From contig OZ024828.1 of NCBI GenBank assembly GCA_964016985.1, positions 28,278,581 to 28,342,580 of the forward strand: a stretch of 64,000 bases of DNA, given 5' to 3'. The stretch comes from Anodontia alba (Eukaryota; Mollusca; Bivalvia; Lucinida; Lucinidae). The notes under the pieces are model-generated. The model did no database searches and had not been told where the DNA came from. It worked only from the letters and a program-made list of their open reading frames with translations. A program made the position numbers and the translations under genes. This document shows, in pieces, positions 56,160 to 64,000 of this stretch (within the stretch, counting starts at the first letter, position 1; each line of letters opens with the position of its first letter).

Positions 56160-56429
56160 ATGAATGTCTATTGATGTATCACCAGTAAAATAATTAATTG
56201 TCCATGGGCAAGTAATAAAATTTGATAATTCCACAACCCTGAACACAACAACAACTAGAACAGCTTTCTAAGAAAATAAATGTCTGCAACTGTAAAATCA
56301 GACCAAATCATACATGTATGTCTATTTGTCTTAGCGCGGGACAACTTAACTCCTTTCCGTACTTGTCCCATGATTTTACTATTTCTTGATGTGTCTAAAA
56401 ACTGCATGGATGAGTGGCAAACAATGTAA

Positions 56430-57900
56430 ACCCATAGCTACAGGTAAGAGGGGGTATCCACATAATATTTTTCTTATTTCTCGATGAATACATATGTTGT
56501 GGACAGGGCTCTGGAAATTTTGAAATCTGAATCAGTCCAGCTGATGACGATGACGTCAGCAATGAGCCCATTTCCAAAAAAAAAAAAAATATTTATATAT
56601 ATATCACCTGTCACGAAAACGAATGACAATTGGCAGTCCTTTAACTCCTTTTAAATAATACACCTCAACTCCATTATATGACGGAAGTCCGGGCATAACG
56701 AGCATGATCAAAGCTGGCGTCATCAATAAATACAGTCAGGTATGTAAAAAGAAAGAAAGAAAAAAAAAAAGACGGTTTTGTTGTTATTTCCACCTCCCCA
56801 GGGTTTTCCCAAACTACTTATAAACAACTTATTCCCATCTTGTATAAGCGTGAAGACGGCGGGAAACAGGAGAGACGGAATGAAACGACTTTCATGGACC
56901 TAATTAGGTCTAATAAAAAAGGCCTGTGCCACGAGCGGTTTTGCAGTTTTCAGTGTTTCAAGATTTGACCAGACTGCTTAAATTTTAAGCACTGACCAAT
57001 CTTGTCTAGCGCAAGTGGTGCATTACTTATTTTTACCGTGAAATCTACCTTGAATTATACTCGCGTGTTACGGCAATCAAAAACAACAAAAAAAGAAGCG
57101 ATCAATACCCAGATCAGACGCCGTTGTATGCGACATCTGATCAGGACGTACACGGTTTGGGAATTAATTTATCAAATCTGGGACCAACAAACCTTGTTGA
57201 TCAAAACAAAAAAGAAGAGGAAGAAAACGGGTGCGTTCAAGCGGTGCATTCTTTAATCACTCTCAGTAAAGCGACCTTTGATCTTTTGGACACGCCGACT
57301 GCACCTGGATGTTTTGCAGTCTCAGTGTATTCACACGTCACACAAACGGATTAATTATCAGACTACCATTTCTGATGATTCGTGTTAATCACTTGTTTAC
57401 AGCACAAAGGTCAGTAAGTGTTGATTTTTTGACAATGTTTGGAAAATGACGTAATTAATTTGTGCTGCGATAGGTTGCCGTTATTCATCTGTCTCTCCAA
57501 TATACATGTCAAATGACCGTTTAGAGCCTTTTAACTACCATATTATCGCATTTAAAAGGTGCATGGACGTTGTCAGTTTGGGAAGACTTGACCGTTTGTG
57601 ATCGTTTACATATCATTGATTCGTGAAAATTGGTTGGTTGGGGAAAAATGGGGTTCAAGGCACAAACCTGTTGGACCGACTTATTAGCATTTTGGGGTGT
57701 TTGAAATCGGTCCAGAATTCTTAATTTCGGTCCAGACCAGCTATTTGTCCGGTTTTCCAGAGCCCTGGTTGTGGATACTCATTAGAAGCGCCTCGCTGAG
57801 GCCCTTCTAATGAGTACCCACAACATATGTTTTTATTGAAAAATAAGAAAGATATCAGCATTTTTTGGATGAAAAAAGCGCCTTATCTGTTGCTATGAAA
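56430..57900. mobile_element. Foldback element P9 split by a hAT-like insertion
   Basis: The left arm (56436-56503) and right portion (57768-57900) together make a normal foldback element: '...acatatgttgtgga|tactcattagaagcgcctcg' with the partner arm 'ccttctaatgagtacccaca'. Outer ends 'catagctacaggtaag' and 'cgccttatctgttgctatg' match the family. Confidence 0.85.
56504..57767. mobile_element. Non-autonomous hAT-like transposon, 8-bp target duplication
   Basis: Terminal inverted repeats cagggctctggaaa / ttttccagagccctg; exact 8-bp duplication gttgtgga at 56496-56503 and 57768-57775. CAGGG ends with 8-bp duplications are diagnostic of the hAT superfamily. The 1.26-kb interior has frames at 57002-57354 without any transposase motif, so it needs a partner in trans. 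Confidence 0.9.
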
Positions 57901-57989
57901 CCCTGAACATACACAACATTCTGGTGCATCTGCTTTGGGTCTTCACAGTTTGTTAAGGCTTTTGTCTGTACCCGAAAATTTGAACAAGT

Positions 57990-58204
57990 CTTTTGTGTTA
58001 AGGTTTTACGGCCCAGTCAACCCAATGGGGTCATGTCGAGCGCGGTCAGTTTACCTAACCACACATTTATTGGGCAGGCTTAGTCCTCTAAGTGGTTAAC
58101 CAGTATTGTGCACATTCTTTCACCAGAAACTGACAACTGCCCTTCTTGAATAAGAGGAAGGGAGAGAATGACCGTAGAAAATATTTCATGATCAATCTCC
58201 ACAA
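57990..58204 (-). mobile_element. SINE S9, 5'-truncated
   Basis: The body matches S5 on the minus strand (from 'aaggttttacggcccagtca' to 'atgatcaatctcc') and lacks the tRNA-like head. A 7-base candidate duplication 'acaagtc' flanks it. Confidence 0.85.
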
Positions 58205-58249
58205 GTCCATTTCACTACTGTTCACTGTTCATGTGTCTCTATACACTCC

Positions 58250-58910
58250 TGGACAACTGGCAAACAGTGTAGACACTGATCAGATGCTGCATTCTGCAGA
58301 ATCTGCTCTGGGTCTACACTGTTTGCTCAGGCCTGTCTTCCCAGCACTAAGTGTAAATAAGTAAATAAATTTACCACAATTAAAAGCAAGAAATACCAGA
58401 ACTGTCAGCAGTCTTTACCCCAACAACTCTATCCAACAGAATGAACAACTCACTCATAAAACCTTCATATATACATTGCAGCAGGCAGTGAGCTCTGAAA
58501 CAAGAATGCCCTTGGGGAATATAGCTTTTCTGGCTCCATTCAATTTTTTTGTTTACTCAAACTCATGTCAGTTCTGCTTGAATGGTCATTGTTGAAAATT
58601 GACAACATACTGCATAACCACAGAGTTCTAGTCAAAAATACATGCAGAGAACAGAAATGTTAAATTAAACCCTTAAAGTGCCAACTACAACTGCAGCAGA
58701 CAACATTCTGGATGTATTGTTTATCACTTTCATATAAAATCTAGATAGATGATTCACAATAAATGTCAAGTCTTATTTTGTAAGTAAAATACTGTAATAA
58801 CCCTAAGTATTGGGATAGATAAGCCTTTACAAACAGTGTAGACCCTGATCAGATGCTGCAAACACAGCATCTATCAGGGAATATTACTGTTTGTTATATA
58901 TACAGCACTA
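58250..58910. other. Dispersed short palindromes in AT-rich DNA
   Basis: Two copies of the 'caaacagtgtagac..tgatcagatgctgca' palindrome (58260-58335 and 58828-58895) belong to the same dispersed family as at 2007, 9908, 18700, 27417, 29330 and 63427. I see no gene between them. Confidence 0.5.
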
Positions 58911-59009
58911 TTTTAGACACATCAAGAGGTAGTAGAACGGACTATTTCAAATTATAGGACATGCATGGAAAGTAGATAAGGTGTCCCAATACTTAGGGTA
59001 AATATGGTA

Positions 59010-60140
59010 ATAATAACAAGCTCCGCAAATGGAGGCATTATACACCCATGGCAAGTAATAAGATGCAGCACATAGACTGATTCCTGTATAATTCTGTGCT
59101 CCGGATGTAAACTGTAAGTGGAGTTAATTGGAAACAAAACAATTACCAAAACTTTCAAAGGGGCATAACTCTGCTGATATTCAAGTTGAACTGTAACCGT
59201 GAAACAATATGTGCTGCTCCACATCATGGTCAGTAAATCACAATAAATCAAGTTTCAGCTTGATCGGATGTACATGAAATCTGTAGGAGGGCTTAGCTGG
59301 AAACAAATTTACAGAAAATTTCAAAGGGGCATAATTCTGCAAATATTTGGTGTACTGTAACCTTGAAATAACAGGTGCTGCAACCTAATTATACTGTAAC
59401 TATTTACAAAGTTTCAGCTTGATCTGATGTAAACTAGGAGATAGCCACAAACAAAAAAATTACAGAAATTTTCAAAGGGACATTACTCTACTAATATTTG
59501 GTGGAGTGTTACCTCGAAACAATATGCACTGCTCCACATCCTAGTCCAACTATAAATCAAGTTTCAGCTTGATCAAATGTAAACTGTATGAGTTAGCCGG
59601 TAACGAAAAATTTACAGAAATTTTCAAAGGGGCATAACTCTGCTAATATTTGGTGGACTAACCGTAAAATAATATGTGCTGCTCCACATCATGGTCTAAC
59701 AAACTCTTATGTTTCAGCTTGATCGGATGTACACTGTAGGATTAGTTCGCCAGAAATGAAAAGTTTACAGAAATTTTCAAAGGTACATAATTCTGCTAAT
59801 ATTTGGTGGACTGTCACCTAAAAAAAATGTATGTGCTGCTCCACATCATGGTCTAACTATATATCAAGTTTCAGCTTGATCTAATGTAAAGTGTAGGAGG
59901 AGCTAGGCAAAAATGAAAAGTTTACAGAAATTTTCAAAGGGGCATTACTCTGCTAATATTTGTTGGACTGTAACCCCAAAACAATATGCGCTGCTCCACA
60001 TCAGTCTAACTATATACCAATTAAGTTTCAGCTTGATCAGATGTAAACTGTAGGAGGAGTTAGCTGGAAACAAAAGGTTTATGGACAGACGGACGGACGC
60101 CAGACCCCGTAACATAATATGCCGGGTTTTTCAAACGGAT
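59010..60140 (+). mobile_element. Tandem-repeat element, ~155-bp units
   Basis: The 5' end is 'aacaagctccgcaaatggag' (ctcc..ggag hairpin) then 'gcattatacacccatggc'. There are about six units with 'ttcaaaggggcataactctg', 'atttggtggactgta', 'gctgctccacatcatggtc' and 'gtttcagcttgatc' (marks at 59153, 59319, 59473, 59623, 59777, 59934). The 3' end has 'acagacggacggacgcc' and 'taatatgccgggt'. Same architecture class as the pearl-like elements, different monomer. Confidence 0.65.
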
Positions 60141-61805
60141 ATATAATAAAACTTGGAATGCCATCTGCTACAATTTTGCTTGGCACTTTAAGGGTTAACA
60201 CATCATGTAGCTTTAGATAAGAAGGGAATCCAATCTATGATTTTTTTTTTTCTTATTTCTTTGTGAAAATATAAAATGCGGGTATTCATTTGAAGTGAAG
60301 TGGGATCTCTGAAAACTATCGCATAGTGTTAAAATGGGTCGGGTATGAAAGCTATGGCCAAGTTGCCGAGCCGAGCCGAAACAGCCGAGCCTGATATAAT
60401 GTTTTATTGTATTTGTTCAAACGAGTTCATGATACTTATATTTTTTAATCTGATATTATCATATATGTAAAAAGCTGTATTCACAATTAACATTTGTGTT
60501 ACTACTTGCTTTATTTAGACCTTTATATCCAATTTTCCATTCAACAGAAGATTGAAAGCCATGGCCACGAAAGGGAAATGTTCTGCCAGTTTGTGAACAA
60601 ATCTATGGTGATATTGTATAATATAAATATTTGATAGAAGTTGCAAAAAGATACTTAAAATTACTTTGAATCATCATAACATGCAGAAATTGTTTATGTT
60701 TTCCATTATTCTTCTTTTTCATCCAATAACGAGAATCGGCAGAATCTAAAAATAGAACAGACATAAACTAAACAAAAGTAACCGAAACGGCTAAAAGGGC
60801 CAAAAGGTTCAGGTGAGCTGATAATGCAGTCATTTATGACTCCACATCTATAACTAATTTGATAGCTTTTCTCATTTATGCTGGCCATCAAACGAATATT
60901 AATCTATAAGGTTCCTTTCTACTTTTAGTAACTAACTCACAGTGACCTAAAATAAATATCCCAAATCAATACATTTATATTTGATATTGTCGGCTAGCTA
61001 GATTAATTTGTCGCAATCGGACCTAGTATTTATATAGTACATTGTGATATCTTTCTTTACCTCTTCCCGCGTGGAGACAATAATATACATGTATCATAGT
61101 TTCATATCTATTTCTTGATATTTTGTTGAAATAGTTTACATTCATTACTTTTCATAGAATTTATTGATACCACATACTTGTTTGTTGACATTTGTCAGAT
61201 CGTCTCAAATCACAAATTAGTTGTACTGGTATGTATTTATGGTCTGGGATACAGATTTAAAAAGTCAAACAACTTTCTTCTGGATCCCATTTGTATGTAT
61301 TGATGTTTTGTCATGTCTCGTTGTTAACTGTAATGTTATATGTATACAAATAAAATAAAAGTTTAAACTACATGTAAACTGCAAATTTAATATATAGTGT
61401 ACATTGTCCATAAAAACTGTTAATTTAATAGATACATTTGTATATCATGTTTTATTTACATAATAATCTTCCTCAGAAATGGTTTTGTGGCAGAATATGA
61501 GATTCTGAATTAGATCTAATGAGGTTTTGGATAAATTCTGGGTATTGGGATTTTTATGTTGTCTATAGATCTACATACTTACTTTTTTCTGCACAAGTCA
61601 CCAAGCATACACAGACCATCATTTACTATATTTAGCATTTCATATTTTTTGATTGTGTTGGGATTTAAATAACACATCAACCCTTGCGGGTCATTTTGTG
61701 TCTTCTCCTAGAGAAAGAGAGAAAGACAAGAGATAGTAGAAGAGATGAAAGAGAGGAACAGAGAAGAAAGAGGAACATGAATGAAATTGAAGAAACATCT
61801 AGATA
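60141..61805. other. AT-rich single-copy DNA
   Basis: No repeat family from the rest of the window is seen. A 28-codon open stretch after an acceptor-like 'ttttccattcaacag' at 60548-60634 (KIESHGHEREMFCQF...) is a weak exon candidate. A purine-rich GAGA block lies at 61710-61790. Confidence 0.4.
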
Positions 61806-62260
61806 TAACTAGAAATGTGTCAGTATGACACAGATGCCCCAGCCAAGGGCCATCCTCAACACACACACGTGTTTTGCAAAAAATGAAGTTGAAAAAAAGG
61901 GCCATAACTCTCATAATAATTGGCAGATTTTACCCTAAATCAAACTTGACCATATTTTATGATTATATACCCGAGTATAAAATATGAATCCAATACACAA
62001 ATCTTTTTTAAAAAAAATATCGGAAGGAAAACACCTTTTGAAGGTGAAGAAGGGCCATAACTCCCATAATAATGGGTTGATTTTACCCTAGTTGGATCTT
62101 GACCTCTATTTTATGATTATATACCTGTGTGTTAAATATGAATTCAATACACTAACGTTTTTCAAAAAATATCGAACTGAAACTATTTTTCAACATTGAA
62201 AAAGGGCTGTAACTCCAAATATAATTGGTGGATTTTACCCTAAAACAAAATTGACCTATA
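61806..62260 (+). mobile_element. Tandem-repeat element, 5' part (second copy of the 43190 type)
   Basis: Starts 'tagaaatgtgtcagtatgac' with a gtgtc/gacac hairpin, then 'gatgccccagccaagggcca'. Two to three units with 'gattttaccctaaa.caa' and 'agggccataactcc.ataataa' match 43190-44050. It is cut at 62261 by the start of another element. Confidence 0.65.
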
Positions 62261-62475
62261 CAGAGCTCTCGGAAACGCAGGACTACGCGTTCTGCGATGC
62301 AAACTTTTTCCCGGGGACGCATAAATTTCATCATGTGGGAGTCCCCCGTACGCATGTTTTTTTTTTGTCGGCACACGTCAAAAATCCAGGTGCCGAGAGA
62401 CAAATAAACACCCACAGATCAAAAGCGCTTTGCTTCTACCGCACCACGCTTACTAAGCCACAGGAGGCGTGATCT
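62261..62475 (+). mobile_element. Possible transposon end (CAGAGCTCTCGGAAACGC)
   Basis: Sequence suddenly becomes GC-richer at 'cagagctctcggaaacgc', cutting a tandem-repeat unit. The same start and a related continuation occur at 63595. CAGAG ends suit hAT-type elements, but no matching inverted end was found in the window. Confidence 0.4.
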
Positions 62476-63594
62476 AATGTCATACTATGTTGACCAATCT
62501 GGTAACTCGGACCATGTGTAGTGTGTAGTGAAGCGAAGTGTGAACGGTGATAGACAGGATGACTGATGTGCAAACGATATAATTAAAGTAATTACGCAAG
62601 AATCGAAGAATCGTTTTCAAATCATCCTGTTTCGACAATAGGAAATATTTTTATTTACATACTGAGCTATGAATAGAATTGTTTGTCTGATAGTTTAACC
62701 GTTATTTAATACATTGCAGACGACGAATATGACCATTTTCATTATCGTCTCCATGCTTTTGTACCTCGCATGACAAACTTTAGGAACAGTTGCAAGTTTC
62801 GGACAAACAAATGACGTATTGTTTACCAGTGAAAAATCGTTTGCTATTACAAACTCACATTTAATCGGTAGCATAATTAAAGGTGGAAAAAAAACAGGTA
62901 AGTGATGTAAACAACATCGGAACTGCATGTCAAGTTAACAAACGGACTTTGGCTTATTAGGAATGACAGAGAAAATAGTTTTAATTGCTTTTGTTTGCGA
63001 TTTGAGCAACATAAACTTGGAAGCTAAAGTCTTCGTTTTTCTTTACTCTTTCTTACGTCTGTGTTTGTGTTCGAACATGAAAATGCCAAGATACCGATAC
63101 CAACTGCAGTGATTTATTTACATTTTTATAACCACAGAATTTTCCACTATATTTTGTCAGTCCTATGACTTGCTGAGGTTTAAAATGTCCCAAAACAAAA
63201 ATGTGAGTACGGGACTCGGGATGCGCAGGTAAAAAAAAATCACTGCCAACTATATAAAGAATATTCTAGTACCCGTGTTATGTTTTATTTACCAAGTTTT
63301 TTTTTTTGTTGTTTTTTTTTTTCCTATGAAAATTACAATTCAAATGTGCTATAAACTATGTGCTTTTGGAGCATGCGACAGTAAATGTCCTAATAATTTG
63401 TACGGTGTTAACAGTTTCTGGAATAAGACATGAGGGCAAACAGTACAGTCAATGATCCGACCAAACAGTACAGTCAATGATCCGACTGCATCAGACTGAT
63501 AATAGGATACATCAGATCAAGGTCTGTACTTCTTGTTATTCCAGGACATTTTAGAACATTTACTGTAGTAACTCAGCATTAATTTGCATCTACA
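62476..63594. other. AT-rich DNA between two similar transposon ends
   Basis: Contains a duplicated 'cagtacagtcaatgatccga' pair (63440-63485) and T-rich runs at 63298-63320. No coding region is seen. Confidence 0.4.
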
Positions 63595-64000
63595 CAGAGT
63601 TCTCGGAAACGCCGAATCCGGCGTATTTTTACGCCTATTTTTGCTTTTGTACGCGTAAAATTTCCTTCCAAGGATTCTCATTTACGCTCTATTGCCACCA
63701 GATGTCCAAACTGAACTTCAAAGACATACCCCGGACTTCCGAAATTTCTTTAGTCCGTCAAAATCGATACCCGAGATGTCCAAAAATTGTCAAAAAGCCC
63801 GCCCACTTTTAGCGAGTTGTATGATGTTTGACCCGCCTACTTATTGGAAACTCGCTACCGGTGTTGATTGAGCTTTGAGGACATCCAACTTTCCGCTTGC
63901 GCGAGTTTTATTGACATCGGTGTCAAGCGTCGCGGCACCCTTTTGATGGCTGTGTGATCACTGTGTGTATTTGTCACGCATGCTGAGTTGATTAATCAAT
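63595..64000 (+). mobile_element. Possible transposon end, second copy, running off the window
   Basis: 'cagagttctcggaaacgc' and the following 'tacgcgtaaaatttcc...tttacgc' parallel 62261-62360 ('acgcataaatttcatc...gtacgc'). The element continues beyond 64000. Confidence 0.4.

Noticed and set aside
57002..57354. Frames inside the hAT-like element as transposase
   Set aside because: Short, lysine-rich and without hAT dimerisation or zinc-finger motifs.
60548..60634. Terminal exon candidate after 'ttttccattcaacag'
   Set aside because: Only 28 codons and no other support; close to chance expectation.

Overview
The window is eukaryotic, AT-rich, repeat-dominated nuclear DNA, most likely from a marine bivalve mollusc. 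The evidence is several long elements built like the 'pearl' elements of bivalves (about 166-bp tandem monomers, an ACGG-type microsatellite, a 3' hairpin), a tRNA-derived SINE in many copies, and a full-length I/Nimb-type LINE. The species cannot be read from the sequence. There are no rRNA genes, no bacterial operons and no confident complete host gene. Only a few possible host exons stand out (12760-12912 plus; 37699-37766, 9593-9667 and 10247-10417 minus).

Layout. 1-9 kb: decayed tandem-repeat elements, a CWG-flanked MITE and foldback elements. 9-15 kb: palindromic foldbacks, TTAA-flanked MITEs, possible exons and a GAAATTTCA palindromic array. 15.4-18.6 kb: pearl-like element E1. 19.55-26.8 kb: a nest in which a 325-bp-repeat element carries two pearl-like insertions (E5, E2), and E2 carries a 533-bp miniature LTR retrotransposon. 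27-30.6 kb: a SINE cluster, including one SINE inside another. 30.84-37.28 kb: a complete LINE on the minus strand with a 12-bp target-site duplication, an intact 1221-residue ORF2 and an ORF1 broken by one base. 37.8-40.0 kb: E3. 40.36-42.99 kb: 28 copies of a 94-bp minisatellite. 45.3-56.2 kb: a CR1/Jockey-like LINE copy split by two DNA transposons (TA and 7-bp duplications), each holding a further tandem-repeat element. 56.4-57.9 kb: a hAT-like element inside a foldback. 58-64 kb: SINE, further tandem-repeat elements, single-copy AT-rich DNA and two hAT-like ends.

Many insertions can be dated relative to each other because the uninterrupted site is visible beside them in the same window: in neighbouring satellite units, a tandem duplicate, the other arm of a palindrome, or a continuing reading frame. 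The most unusual object is the miniature LTR element at 23929-24461. It has a proline-tRNA-type primer-binding site, a polypurine tract and a 4-bp target duplication, and each LTR contains a tRNA-like RNA polymerase III unit (A box, B box, T6 terminator). This resembles the plant Cassandra elements, which carry 5S promoters in their LTRs, but with a tRNA-type promoter.
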